A stretch of DNA of 64,000 nucleotides from Sulfitobacter sp. CW3. Its GTDB lineage: Bacteria > Pseudomonadota > Alphaproteobacteria > Rhodobacterales > Rhodobacteraceae. Location: the NCBI RefSeq assembly GCF_019392245.1, contig NZ_JAHXRL010000006.1, forward strand, positions 165,101-229,100, read 5' to 3'. The number at the start of each line of letters is the position of its first letter. Within the stretch, counting starts at the first letter, position 1. Shown piece by piece: positions 27,929-38,233 of the stretch. The position numbers and the translations under genes were made by a program. A model generated the notes under the pieces. That model saw only the letters and a program-made list of their open reading frames with translations. It searched no databases and had not been told where the DNA came from.

Positions 27929-29443
27929 ATGGCTAATCCGCTTTTTGATAGTCTTTTTGGGAAACACGCAGGCAAATCGCAGGTGTTTTTGCAGTTGGCT
28001 GACGGGCAGACGATCACCTATGCGGATTTTCTGCGCATGGCTGCACAATATGCCAACGCCCTGACCAAATTCGGGTTGGTTCCCGGTGACCGTCTGGCCG
28101 TGCAAATTGCCAAATCCCCGCAAGCCTTGGCCGTCTATGCCGCTTGCGCACAGGCTGGCGTTATTTTCCTGCCGCTGAACACGGCCTACACCCCCGAAGA
28201 GGTGTCGTATTTCGTTGAAAACAGCGGCGCGCGGTTGGTGTTGTGCGATCAGGCCAAACACGCAGGCATGGCTCCCGTGGCCAAGGCATGCGGCGCTGAG
28301 CTGGCGACGATGAATGCCGATGGGTCAGGCACGTTTGCCGATGTGGCAGCGGGCATGCCCGACAGCTTTGCAACCGTTGACCGGACACTCGATGATCTGG
28401 CCGCGTTCTTGTACACTTCGGGCACCACGGGCCGGTCCAAAGGGGCAATGCTGAGCCAAGGCAACCTGCTGTCGAATGCGGAAACATTGGTCAGTGAATG
28501 GCAGTTCACCAAAGACGATGTTTTGCTGCACGCCTTGCCGATTTTCCACACGCACGGACTGTTTGTTGCGTCGAACATCATATTGCTTACGGGCGGTCAG
28601 ATGATTTTCCTGCCGGCCTTTGACGTCGACCAGATCATTGAAAACCTGCCCAAATCCACATCGCTGATGGGCGTGCCGACGTTTTACACGCGGCTTCTGG
28701 GCGACCCACGCTTTACCAAAGAACTGGTCGCGCATATGCGGCTTTTCGTATCCGGCAGCGCGCCGCTGTTGGCTGAGACCCATGTGCAGTTTGAAAAGCT
28801 GACCGGGCTGCGTATCCTTGAACGCTATGGCATGACCGAGACCAATATGAACACCTCGAACCCGTATTCGGGCGAACGGCGTGCGGGCACTGTCGGCTTT
28901 CCATTGCCGGGGGTAGAGCTGAAGATCACCGACAGCAAAACCGGCGAGACCTTGCCCCAGGGTGAGATCGGCGAGATCGAAGTCCGCGGACCGAACGTGT
29001 TCAAAGGCTATTGGCAGATGCCGGAAAAGACCGCCGAGGAACTGCGTGAGGATGGTTTCTTTATCACTGGCGACTTGGGGCAAATCGACGACGACGGCTA
29101 TGTTCATATTGTCGGGCGCAACAAGGATATGATCATTTCGGGCGGCTACAACATCTACCCCAAAGAAATCGAGCTGCTGTTGGACGAGGAAGAAAACGTG
29201 CTGGAATCCGCTGTGATCGGCGTGCCGCATCCGGATTTCGGGGAAACTGTCGTGGCGATCTTGGTGCCTGCGCCCACGGGTCAGCCCGATGTCGACGCGA
29301 TCAAGGCAAATATCGCAACCTCGCTGGCGCGGTTCAAACATCCGCAAAAGATGATTATCATGCCCGAACTGCCCCGCAATACGATGGGGAAGGTGCAGAA
29401 AAAGGCACTGCGCGATCAGTTCAAAGACCTGTTCGCGGGCTAA
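27929..29443 (+). CDS. matB: Malonyl-CoA synthetase
   Basis: ATP-dependent acyl-CoA synthetase, 504 residues, that activates malonate to malonyl-CoA. AMP-binding motifs are LYTSGTTGRSKGAML, RYGMTETNMNTSNPY, GDLGQIDDDGY, GGYNIYPKEIE and the acylation Lys in PRNTMGKVQKK. MatB-specific assignment rests on the RYGMTETNM segment and on direct linkage to malonyl-CoA decarboxylase and a TRAP importer. It starts 11 bases after matA and converges with the alcohol dehydrogenase gene 15 bases downstream. Confidence 0.92.
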   Translation: MANPLFDSLFGKHAGKSQVFLQLADGQTITYADFLRMAAQYANALTKFGLVPGDRLAVQIAKSPQALAVYAACAQAGVIFLPLNTAYTPEEVSYFVENSGARLVLCDQAKHAGMAPVAKACGAELATMNADGSGTFADVAAGMPDSFATVDRTLDDLAAFLYTSGTTGRSKGAMLSQGNLLSNAETLVSEWQFTKDDVLLHALPIFHTHGLFVASNIILLTGGQMIFLPAFDVDQIIENLPKSTSLMGVPTFYTRLLGDPRFTKELVAHMRLFVSGSAPLLAETHVQFEKLTGLRILERYGMTETNMNTSNPYSGERRAGTVGFPLPGVELKITDSKTGETLPQGEIGEIEVRGPNVFKGYWQMPEKTAEELREDGFFITGDLGQIDDDGYVHIVGRNKDMIISGGYNIYPKEIELLLDEEENVLESAVIGVPHPDFGETVVAILVPAPTGQPDVDAIKANIATSLARFKHPQKMIIMPELPRNTMGKVQKKALRDQFKDLFAG

Positions 29444-29458
29444 ACCAAGGGGGATGCC

Positions 29459-30601
29459 CTAAAGGGCGTCCGCCAAAATCCCGACCAGTTCTGACTGTGA
29501 CAGGGCAAAGGGGTTCCCTTTCATCGACGACGCCCCGGCCGAGGCTTGCGCGATGTCATCAAGATCGGCCTTGGTGACGCCCATGTCGGCCAGCCCCCGC
29601 AGACCCATCTTGCGCGACCATGTTTTCAGCTGCGCCAGACCCGTGCCATCTGTGCCGTCACCAAGCTGGCGGTCGATCTGATCCAAGACCCAGACCAAGC
29701 GGCTGTGAACCTCTGTCCCTGCGTCCGCCTTGCGCATGTGGGATGCCAGAACCGCAGGCAAAAGCGCGCCGCAGATTTCGCCGTGGGGCGCGTTGGTTCT
29801 GCCGCCAATCACGCCAGCAAAACCGTGCACCGCCCCCAAACCCGCATTGGCCAAGGCCAACCCGCCCCAAGTGCTGACCCGCGCCATGTCATCCCACGCA
29901 GCGGGTGCATCGTTCTCAACCACGTCCCTGATCGCGCCAAGCCCGGTTGGGATGGCAGCCACACACAGCGCGTCAGTCATCGGGTTTGCCTTGATCGAAA
30001 GATAGGGCTCAATCACTTGGGTGATTGCGTCCAGCCCCGCCGCCAGCGTGACGCGGCGCGGTGCGCCTTGCATCAGGTCCGCATCAACGATGGCGATGTC
30101 GGGGATCATGCGGGGATCGCGCAGGCTGACCTTGATGCCATGTTCAGGCACCGTAATCACCGCGTTTTTTGTGACCTCGGCACCCGTCCCGGCGGTGGTC
30201 GGCAGGGCGATTAGCGGCAGGGGGGCGTGGTCAAGCGGACGGCCGGTACCCACGACCTCAAGGTATTCTTGCGGCGGGGATGCACAGGGGATGAGGGCGG
30301 CCAAAGCCTTGCCAAAGTCGATGACCGCGCCGCCACCCAAAGCGATGACGACATCGGGGTTGAACCCTTTGATCTGTGCCAATGCCTGTTGGATATCCGG
30401 CAAGCTGGGTTCGTTCTGACAGCCAAGCGTATGCACCGTCATTCCGGCATCCGTGCAGGCCTTTACCAACCAATCGGCACGTCGCGCATTTGCGCCATGG
30501 ACCAGCAGAACGTTGCTGCCGAACGCACGGGCAAGGCTGGGGGCTTGTGCGCTTTGACCACGGCCAAAATGGATGGCTTGGGGGCTAAAGAATGAAAACA
30601 T
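29459..30601 (-). CDS. Iron-type alcohol dehydrogenase family protein
   Basis: A 380-residue group III dehydrogenase with the dinucleotide motif ALGGGAVIDFGKAL (about 88-100) and PTTAGTGAEVT (134-144). Of the four usual metal ligands, D191 (AGLDAITQ), H259 (GAVHGF) and H273 (NAPHGE) are present. The His that normally sits four residues after the Asp is Gln195. The frame is open from 30670, but the ATG at 30601 has AAGGA upstream. It is the last gene of the glycerol operon, 32 bases after glpK. A glycerol- or aldehyde-related role is plausible but unproven. Confidence 0.85.
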   Translation of the reverse strand: MFSFFSPQAIHFGRGQSAQAPSLARAFGSNVLLVHGANARRADWLVKACTDAGMTVHTLGCQNEPSLPDIQQALAQIKGFNPDVVIALGGGAVIDFGKALAALIPCASPPQEYLEVVGTGRPLDHAPLPLIALPTTAGTGAEVTKNAVITVPEHGIKVSLRDPRMIPDIAIVDADLMQGAPRRVTLAAGLDAITQVIEPYLSIKANPMTDALCVAAIPTGLGAIRDVVENDAPAAWDDMARVSTWGGLALANAGLGAVHGFAGVIGGRTNAPHGEICGALLPAVLASHMRKADAGTEVHSRLVWVLDQIDRQLGDGTDGTGLAQLKTWSRKMGLRGLADMGVTKADLDDIAQASAGASSMKGNPFALSQSELVGILADAL

Positions 30602-30633
30602 ATCCGGTTCCTTGCGCTTTTGGGGCTGGTAAC

Positions 30634-32121
30634 TCAGACGCTCAGTGTCGCCTGAACGGCCCTTTTCCATCCGTCGTATTTCTGGCCGCGCAGGGTTTCA
30701 TCCATATGCGGTGAAAACTGGGTTTCGCGCGCCCATGCTGCGGCAAACCCCTGTTGATCAGGGTATAGACCCGCCCGCATCCCTGCCAGCCACGCGACCC
30801 CCAAGGCGGTGGTTTCGTGGTTAACGGGGCGGTCCACAGGGGCCGCGATAATATCCGACAAAAACTGCATCGCCCAATCATTGGCCGCCATGCCACCATC
30901 CACCCGCAAGGTGGGCTGCACGCCAGTGGCTTTCCAGTCTGCCGACATCGCTTCGAGCAGGTCACGGGTCTGATAGCCGACGCTTTCAAGCGCTGCTTTG
31001 GCCATTTCAGCGGGCCCGGTGCCACGGGTCAGCCCAAAGGTGGCCCCACGGCAGTCGGGGTTCCAATAGGGCGCGCCAAGCCCGACAAAGGCGGGGACTA
31101 GGATCACGTTCTGATGTGGATCGGCCTGTTCGGCCAGCGCTTGGGTCTGTGCCGCGTCCGAGATGATTTTCAACCCGTCGCGCAGCCATTGCACCACCGC
31201 ACCGGCCACAAAAATCGACCCCTCAAGCGCGTAGGTGGGTTTGCCGTCCAGCTGATAGGCGATGGTCGTCAGCAAGCGGTTGTTCGATTGCACAGGCGTG
31301 TCACCGGTATTGAGCAGTGCAAAACATCCGGTGCCATAGGTTGATTTCAACATGCCGGGCTCAAAGCAGGCCTGCCCGATGGTCGCTGCCTGCTGATCGC
31401 CCGCAACGCCATAGATCGGGACAGGGCTGCCAAGGAGATCGCTTTGCGTCTGGCCAAAATCAGCGGCGCAATCCTTGACCTCGGGCAGCATTTCCATAGG
31501 GATGTTCAGCAGACCGCATATGGTCTGGCTCCACCGGCCTTTGTGAATGTCATACAGCATGGTGCGGGCGGCATTGGTGGCGTCAGTGGCATGCACGGCC
31601 CCGCCGGTCAGCTTCCAGATCAGGAAACAATCGACGGTGCCAAACAGCAGCTCGCCCTTGGCGGCGCGGTCGCGGGCACCTTCAACATGGTCTAGAATCC
31701 AGCCCAGTTTGCTGGCAGAAAAATAGGGGTCCAGCAAAAGGCCGGTGCGGGCGGTGATCATCGGCTCGTGACCGGCATCGCGCAGGGTCCGACAGGTGTC
31801 GGCTGTGCGGCGGTCTTGCCAGACGATGGCGTTGTAAACGGGATCGCCCGTTGTCTTGTCCCAGACAATGACGGTTTCGCGCTGGTTGGTGATGCCGATG
31901 CCGGAAATATCCGACGCCTTAATACCCGCGCTTTCAATCGCATCGCGGCAGGTGGCAACTGTGGTGTCCCACAGGTTCACGGGGTCATGTTCAACCCAGC
32001 CCGATTGCGGGAAATGCTGGGGGAATTCTTGCTGCGACTGCGCCGTGACGGCCATCGCGCCATCAAAAACAATCGCGCGGGTCGAAGTTGTGCCCTGATC
32101 AATTGCAAGAATATAGGTCAT
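30634..32121 (-). CDS. glpK: Glycerol kinase
   Basis: FGGY-family kinase, 495 residues, that phosphorylates glycerol to sn-glycerol 3-phosphate. Motifs include [15 protein letters not shown] at the N-terminus, the [13 protein letters not shown] segment, [13 protein letters not shown], and [15 protein letters not shown] near residue 310. The frame is open from 32157, but the ATG at 32121 matches the family start. Two hairpins lie between it and glpV upstream, so its expression may be partly separate from the transporter. Confidence 0.95.
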   Translation of the reverse strand: MTYILAIDQGTTSTRAIVFDGAMAVTAQSQQEFPQHFPQSGWVEHDPVNLWDTTVATCRDAIESAGIKASDISGIGITNQRETVIVWDKTTGDPVYNAIVWQDRRTADTCRTLRDAGHEPMITARTGLLLDPYFSASKLGWILDHVEGARDRAAKGELLFGTVDCFLIWKLTGGAVHATDATNAARTMLYDIHKGRWSQTICGLLNIPMEMLPEVKDCAADFGQTQSDLLGSPVPIYGVAGDQQAATIGQACFEPGMLKSTYGTGCFALLNTGDTPVQSNNRLLTTIAYQLDGKPTYALEGSIFVAGAVVQWLRDGLKIISDAAQTQALAEQADPHQNVILVPAFVGLGAPYWNPDCRGATFGLTRGTGPAEMAKAALESVGYQTRDLLEAMSADWKATGVQPTLRVDGGMAANDWAMQFLSDIIAAPVDRPVNHETTALGVAWLAGMRAGLYPDQQGFAAAWARETQFSPHMDETLRGQKYDGWKRAVQATLSV

Positions 32122-32143
32122 ATGGATCCCCGTAGCGTTAAGT

Positions 32144-32174
32144 GAAAAAGCGGCCACCTTGAGGGGCAGCCGCT
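32144..32174 (-). terminator. Hairpin with T-run upstream of glpK
   Basis: On the minus strand AGCGGC and GCCGCT form a 6-bp stem around TGCCCCTCAAGGTG, followed by TTTTC. It lies just before glpK and downstream of the first hairpin after glpV, so read-through into glpK is probably reduced. Confidence 0.6.
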
Positions 32175-32210
32175 GATCTGAACTTTAGGCACATGGCCCG
32201 ATGGTTCAAG

Positions 32211-32247
32211 AGTTAGGAAAATCCGGGGCCTGATGCCAAGCCCCGGA
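32211..32247 (-). terminator. Hairpin terminator or attenuator after glpV
   Basis: On the minus strand TCCGGGGC (32247-32240) pairs with GCCCCGGA (32229-32222), followed by TTTTCC. It starts eight bases after the glpV stop. Confidence 0.75.
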
Positions 32248-32255
32248 AAGGTCGT

Positions 32256-33977
32256 TTACTGCCAGGATTTGATCAGCTCGTCATAAGCGATGGTCACTGG
32301 CGTTTCGTCTTCGTTGGCCAGTTTCGCTTTGGGCGAACCGGGCTGCGACAGCCAGTACTCTGGGTCCATTTCTTCGTTCATGACCGGGCCATATTCGCCC
32401 TGAACACCGGCACGCTCCAGACGGATCAGAACTTTTTCCTGATCTGCGCAAAGTGCATCAAGCGCTTCTTGTGGGGTTTTCGCACCGGACATTGCGTCGC
32501 CGATGTTCTGCCACCACAGTTGGGCCAGCTTTGGATAGTCAGGAACGTTGGTGCCTGTTGGCGACCACTGAACCCGTGCTGGGGAACGGTAGAATTCAAC
32601 CAGACCACCCAGTTTCGGCGCACGCTCGGTAAAGCTTTCGTGCTGGATCGTGGATTCACGAATGAATGTCAGACCAACATGGCTTTTCTTCACGTCCACA
32701 GTCTTGGATGTCACGAACTGCGCATAAAGCCACGCGGCTTGTGCACGGTCCACAGGTGTGGATTCCATCAGCGTCCAGGAACCGGCATCTTGGTAGCCGA
32801 TCTTGGTGCCTTCGGTCCAATATGCACCGTGTGGGGAAGGGGCCATGCGCCATTTTGGCGTGCCGTCTTCGTTCATCACGGGCAGATCAGGCTCAACCGA
32901 TGCTGCGGTAAAGGCAGTGTACCAGAACATCTGCTGGGCAACGTTACCTTGGGCAGGGATTGGTCCCGCTTCAGAGAATGTCATACCGGCAGCGGCAGGC
33001 GGGGAGTATTTTTCCAACCATTCGATTGCTTTGGTCACGGCGTAAACAGCTGCTGGTCCGTTTGTGGCACCACCACGCGCAACGCAGGACCCGACGGGCT
33101 GCGATTTCTCGTTAACGCGGATACCCCATTCGTCGACGGGCAGACCGTTTGGTTCGCCCACGTCACCGGCACCAGCCATGGACAGCCACGCGTCAGTGTA
33201 ACGCCAGCCAAGCGACGGGTCTTTCTTGCCATAGTCCATGTTACCAAAGACTTCGCCTTCGACGCCAAGACGCGATAGATCGCGACCGGTGAAGAATTCA
33301 GCGATGTCCTCGTAAGCGGACCAGTTGACTGGAACGCCCAGATCATAGCCATATTTCGCTTTGAAATCAGCCTTGTTCTGTTCGTCGTTGAACCAATCGT
33401 AGCGGAACCAATATAGGTTCGCGAACTGCTGGTCGGGCAGTTGGTAAACCTTGCCATCGGGACCTGTTGTAAAGGACAGACCGATGAAATCTTGCAGATC
33501 AAGGTTTGGGTTCGTGACAGCCGCACCTTCGCCCGACATCCAGTCGGTCAGGTTGCGCGCCTGCTGGTACCGCCAGTGCGTCCCGATCAGATCGGAGTCG
33601 TTGATATAGGCGTCATAGATGTTTTCGCCCGACTGCATTTGTGTTTGCAGCTTTTCAACAACGTCACCTTCGCCGATCAGGTCATGGGTGACCTTGATGC
33701 CGGTGATGGCCTCGAACGCCGGGGCCAGAATGTTGGATTCATATTCGTGGGTGCCGATTGTCTCGGAGACCACATTGATGGACATGCCTTGGTAAGGCTG
33801 TGCTGCATCTACAAAGAATTGCAGTTCAGCTTCTTGATCGGCGCGTGACAGCGTCGAAAGATCGCCGATCTCGCTATCAAGGAATGCCTTGGCGGCATTC
33901 ATGTCTGCGAACGCTGGCGCGCCAAGCATGCAAGCAGCAAGCCCGATGGCAGTCGTTCCTTTTAGTCGCAAGTTCAT
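32256..33977 (-). CDS. glpV: Glycerol ABC transporter periplasmic binding protein
   Basis: A 573-residue extracellular solute-binding protein with a Sec signal (about 1-24, ending AFAD). It belongs to the large binding proteins of rhizobial GlpSTPQV-type glycerol importers, much longer than the usual ~420-residue sugar receptors. GGGAGGA precedes the ATG. The assignment rests on its place between glpU and glpK in an operon with the order glpD-S-T-P-Q-U-V-K. Hairpins flank the gene on both sides. Confidence 0.88.
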   Translation of the reverse strand: MNLRLKGTTAIGLAACMLGAPAFADMNAAKAFLDSEIGDLSTLSRADQEAELQFFVDAAQPYQGMSINVVSETIGTHEYESNILAPAFEAITGIKVTHDLIGEGDVVEKLQTQMQSGENIYDAYINDSDLIGTHWRYQQARNLTDWMSGEGAAVTNPNLDLQDFIGLSFTTGPDGKVYQLPDQQFANLYWFRYDWFNDEQNKADFKAKYGYDLGVPVNWSAYEDIAEFFTGRDLSRLGVEGEVFGNMDYGKKDPSLGWRYTDAWLSMAGAGDVGEPNGLPVDEWGIRVNEKSQPVGSCVARGGATNGPAAVYAVTKAIEWLEKYSPPAAAGMTFSEAGPIPAQGNVAQQMFWYTAFTAASVEPDLPVMNEDGTPKWRMAPSPHGAYWTEGTKIGYQDAGSWTLMESTPVDRAQAAWLYAQFVTSKTVDVKKSHVGLTFIRESTIQHESFTERAPKLGGLVEFYRSPARVQWSPTGTNVPDYPKLAQLWWQNIGDAMSGAKTPQEALDALCADQEKVLIRLERAGVQGEYGPVMNEEMDPEYWLSQPGSPKAKLANEDETPVTIAYDELIKSWQ

Positions 33978-34012
33978 GGTTGTTCCTCCCTAAATTAGAA
34001 CAGTGAAAGCAG

Positions 34013-34034
34013 CCCCGGTTCTTGCACGCCGGGG
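34013..34034 (-). promoter_or_regulatory. Intercistronic hairpin between glpU and glpV
   Basis: CCCCGG (34013-34018) and CCGGGG (34029-34034) can form a 6-bp GC stem around a 10-base loop in the 68-base gap before glpV. No T-run follows on the minus strand, so an RNA-processing or stabilising role is more likely than termination. Confidence 0.5.
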
Positions 34035-34045
34035 TACCTGATCGA

Positions 34046-34318
34046 CTACACCCAGCGGAAAACCGCGATGGCGTAGAAGAAACACACAATCAGTGCCCCC
34101 CATTGGGGCGCGCTGAGCAGCCCAAGCCAGGCCAGATTGATAAAGGCCGACCCCAGCAATGTGATGAAAAGACGGTCACCACGGGTTGTTTCGATCCCCA
34201 AAACGCCATTGCGCGGCGTTTCCGGAAATTTGATGGCCAGCACGGTGAAGGTCACCAGCGTGGCCGCAATGATTGCGAAGAATATGGCGGTCGGCCATGT
34301 CCATGCCATCCATTCCAT
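34046..34318 (-). CDS. glpU: Small membrane protein of the glycerol ABC operon (DUF2160)
   Basis: A 90-residue protein with two to three hydrophobic segments (about 8-28, 51-66, 70-88), starting MEWMAWTWPTAIFFAI. It corresponds to the small DUF2160-type protein usually found between glpQ and glpV in rhizobial glycerol operons. Its job is unknown; an accessory subunit of the permease is the likely idea. It starts 12 bases after glpQ. Confidence 0.82.
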   Translation of the reverse strand: MEWMAWTWPTAIFFAIIAATLVTFTVLAIKFPETPRNGVLGIETTRGDRLFITLLGSAFINLAWLGLLSAPQWGALIVCFFYAIAVFRWV

Positions 34319-34330
34319 GAGCTTTCTCCC

Positions 34331-35178
<848 letters not shown>

Positions 35179-35179
<1 letters not shown>

Positions 35180-36051
35180 CAGTTGCCATCCCTTTTATCA
35201 AGGTTCGTCATGACGGTGTAGAACACGTAAGACACCAGCAGGATCACAAGGTAATACATGATCGAGAACGCCGCCGCCGGGCCAAGGTCGAACTGACCCA
35301 GGGCCATCTTGACCAGATCGATCGACAGGAATGTCGTCGCATTGCCTGGGCCACCGCCCGTGACCACAAACGGTTCCGTGTAGATCATGAAGCTGTCCAT
35401 AAACCGCAGCAGAATGGCGATCATCAGCACGCCCATGATCTTGGGCAGTTCGATAAAGCGGAACACTTTCCAACGGCTGGCTTGGTCGATTTTCGCGGCT
35501 TGGTAATAGGCGTCGGGAATTGATTGCAGACCGGCATAGGCCAGCAGGGCCACCAGCGACGTCCAGTGCCAGACATCCATCACAATGACGGTAATCCACG
35601 CGGCGGTGGGGTCTTGAGTGTAGTTATAGTCAATCCCAAGCGCGGCCAGCGTATGCCCCAACAGGCCGATATCGACGCGGCCAAAGATTTGCCAGATCGT
35701 GCCGACCACGTTCCACGGGATCAGCAGCGGCAGGGACATCAACACCAGACAGAGCGACGCCCAAAAGCCTTTCTTGGGCATGTTCAGCGCGACGAAAATG
35801 CCCAACGGAATCTCGATGGCCAGAATGATCAGCGAAAAGACGATTTGACGCCCTAAAGCATCCCACATCCGTTCTGATGCAAGCATTTCCTCGAACCATT
35901 CAAGCCCGGCCCAGAAGAACTGGTTGTTGCCAAAGGTGTCTTGGACCGAATAATTCACCACGGTCATCAGCGGGATAACGGCGGAAAAGGCGACCAGCAC
36001 CAGCACGGGCAGAATTAGAAACCATGCTTTTTGATTGACTGTCTTGTTCAT
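35179..36051 (-). CDS. glpP: Glycerol ABC transporter permease (first)
   Basis: A 290-residue permease with six membrane segments and an EAA-type loop (SIPDAYYQAAKIDQASRWKV). The ATG at 36051, two bases after the glpT stop, is preferred over the upstream in-frame TTG. It shares stretches such as IPLMTVVNYS, DVWHWTSLV and LLRFMDSFMIYTE with the permease at 40943-41809, which shows a recent common origin. Confidence 0.92.
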
Positions 36052-36053
36052 GA

Positions 36054-37133
36054 TCAAGCCACCTTTGGCGCGATGCGCCAGCTGTTGGAATACACGTTCA
36101 CACCTGCGGGATCGAACACGATGCGGTTCATACCCGGCGAGATTTCGGAACCTTCGGCGGCGATCACGTTGATCTCGGTGCCTTGGAAATCGGCGCGCAC
36201 GATCTTGTGGCGGCCCACGTCTTCGACCCGTTTGATGGTGACGGGCAGGCCGCTGTCGCCGGCTTGCAGTGACGTGAATTCGGGCCGCACGCCCAGTTCG
36301 ACCTTGCCCGCGGGGGTGCCAAAACCCTTGCCCAATGCGATCTCGACGCCGCCGATCACGGCTTTGTCGCCTTTTACGGTGGCTTCCATCAGGTTCATAC
36401 CGGGCGAGCCGATGAAATAACCGACAAAGGTATGTTCGGGCGTTTCGAACAATTCCTGCGGCGTGCCCATTTGGACGACGCGGCCATCATACATCACAAC
36501 GACCTTATCGGCAAAAGTCAGCGCCTCGGTCTGGTCATGGGTCACGTAAATCATCGTGTGACCGAATTCGTGGTGCAGCGATTTCAGCTGCGTGCGCAAT
36601 TCCCATTTCATATGGGGGTCGATCACGGTCAGCGGCTCGTCAAACAGCAGCGCGTTCACGTCTTCGCGCACCATGCCACGGCCAAGGGATATCTTTTGCT
36701 TGGCATCCGCCGTCAACCCGCGCGCCTTGCGGTTTAACGTGTCTTCCATCCCGATCATCGCGGCGATCTGTTGCACGCGGTCTTGGATATAAGCCGGATC
36801 AGCGCCACGGTTGCGCAGCGGAAAGGCCAGATTGTCGCGCACGGTCATCGTGTCGTAGACCACTGGAAACTGGAACACCTGCGCGATGTTGCGCTGTGTG
36901 GTGGGGGCCATTGTCATGTCTTTATCGTCAAACAGGATGCGCCCCTGACTGGGATGCAACAGACCAGAGATGATGTTCAGCAAGGTGGATTTGCCGCAGC
37001 CCGAGGCCCCCAGCAGCGCGTAGGCCTCGCCGTCGGACCAATCAAGGTTCAGTTCCTTGAGCGCAAAATCGTCTTCGGTGACGGGTTTGGGCAGATAGGA
37101 ATGTGCCAGATTATCGAGGGTGATTTTTGCCAT
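36054..37133 (-). CDS. glpT: Glycerol ABC transporter ATP-binding protein with degenerate signature
   Basis: A 359-residue MalK-like ATPase with a C-terminal OB-type domain. Walker A GASGCGKST (42-50), Q88, Walker B ALLFDE (161-166) and the switch His199 (YVTHDQ) are intact. The ABC signature that should read LSGGQ is LTADAKQ (140-146). Together with GlpS, whose signature is intact but whose switch His is missing, the dimer should have one complete and one degenerate ATP site. It ends two bases before glpP. Confidence 0.9.
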   Translation of the reverse strand: MAKITLDNLAHSYLPKPVTEDDFALKELNLDWSDGEAYALLGASGCGKSTLLNIISGLLHPSQGRILFDDKDMTMAPTTQRNIAQVFQFPVVYDTMTVRDNLAFPLRNRGADPAYIQDRVQQIAAMIGMEDTLNRKARGLTADAKQKISLGRGMVREDVNALLFDEPLTVIDPHMKWELRTQLKSLHHEFGHTMIYVTHDQTEALTFADKVVVMYDGRVVQMGTPQELFETPEHTFVGYFIGSPGMNLMEATVKGDKAVIGGVEIALGKGFGTPAGKVELGVRPEFTSLQAGDSGLPVTIKRVEDVGRHKIVRADFQGTEINVIAAEGSEISPGMNRIVFDPAGVNVYSNSWRIAPKVA

Positions 37134-37144
37134 GTCGTGCTCCC

Positions 37145-38233
37145 TCAGGCTGCTGTTGCATAGGATGCAGCGGCGACCGACGTGCCGTCTTCTGCAAAAA
37201 TATAGACGTGGGCGGGGTCCAGATAGACATCCAGCGTGGACCCGATCTTGAGGTTTTTGACCCCGTGGATCAGCCCAACCCAGTTTTCCCCGTGGTGATC
37301 CAGATGCACGAATGTTTCTGATCCGGTGATCTCGGTCACGTGCAGCTTGGCGCTAAAGGTCAGGGCAGTTGGCGTTGGTTTTGTCAGCTCAAGATGGTTG
37401 GGGCGGAACCCGGCAAGGTAATCACCATCGCCAAGCGACGCGAACGTGTCTGTCGCCGGGGCGGTTTGACCGTCGCCAAAGGACAGGCGGTCGCCGGATT
37501 TCCGGACGCTGACGAAGTTCATCGGCGGGTCAGAGAAAACGCGGGCGGTCGTCGCATCGACCGGCTGGCGGTACACAATCGGGGTGCGGTCGAACTGGGT
37601 AATCCGGCCTTCCCACATCGCGGCGGTATTGCCGCCCAGCAACAATGCCTCTTCGGGTTCGGTCGTCGCGTAGACAAAGATCGAGCCGGCTTCCTCGAAT
37701 ATCTTGGGGATTTCGGCACGCAGTTCTTCGCGCAGCTTATAGTCAAGGTTGGCCAGCGGTTCATCCAGCAAGACCAATCCGGCATCCTTGACCAAGGCGC
37801 GGGCGAGGGCGCAACGCTGTTGTTGCCCGCCGGAAAGTTCCAACGGCTTGCGGTCCAGAAACGGGGTTAGTTTCATCAGCTCGGCGGCCTTTTTGACGGC
37901 CTGATCGATCTGGTCTTTCGTTTTGCCCAACAGACGCATCGGGCTGGCGATGTTGTCATAGACTGACATCGACGGATAGTTGATGAACTGCTGGTACACC
38001 ATCGCCACGCCACGGTCCTGCACCCGCAAACCGGTCACATCCTTGCCATTCCAGATCACCTTGCCGGTGTTGGGCACATCAAGACCTGCCATCAATCGCA
38101 TCAGGGATGTTTTGCCAGCGGATGTTGGCCCCAGCAGCACGTTCATCGTACCGGCGCGCAGCTCTAGGCTGGTGGCGTGGATATGCGTTTGGCCGTTCAC
38201 GACCTTTGACACACCCTCAAGAACGAGTGACAT
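37145..38233 (-). CDS. glpS: Glycerol ABC transporter ATP-binding protein lacking the switch histidine
   Basis: A 362-residue MalK-like ATPase. Walker A is GPTSAGKTS (35-43), the Q-loop is in MVYQQFINYP, the signature LSGGQQQR (133-140) is canonical, and Walker B is VLLDEP. The segment that normally reads VTHDQ is ATTEPEE, so Thr191 replaces the switch His and Glu192 the following Asp. The C-terminal regulatory domain is present. The start overlaps the glpD stop by one base. It works with GlpT in the same transporter. Confidence 0.9.
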   Translation of the reverse strand: MSLVLEGVSKVVNGQTHIHATSLELRAGTMNVLLGPTSAGKTSLMRLMAGLDVPNTGKVIWNGKDVTGLRVQDRGVAMVYQQFINYPSMSVYDNIASPMRLLGKTKDQIDQAVKKAAELMKLTPFLDRKPLELSGGQQQRCALARALVKDAGLVLLDEPLANLDYKLREELRAEIPKIFEEAGSIFVYATTEPEEALLLGGNTAAMWEGRITQFDRTPIVYRQPVDATTARVFSDPPMNFVSVRKSGDRLSFGDGQTAPATDTFASLGDGDYLAGFRPNHLELTKPTPTALTFSAKLHVTEITGSETFVHLDHHGENWVGLIHGVKNLKIGSTLDVYLDPAHVYIFAEDGTSVAAASYATAA

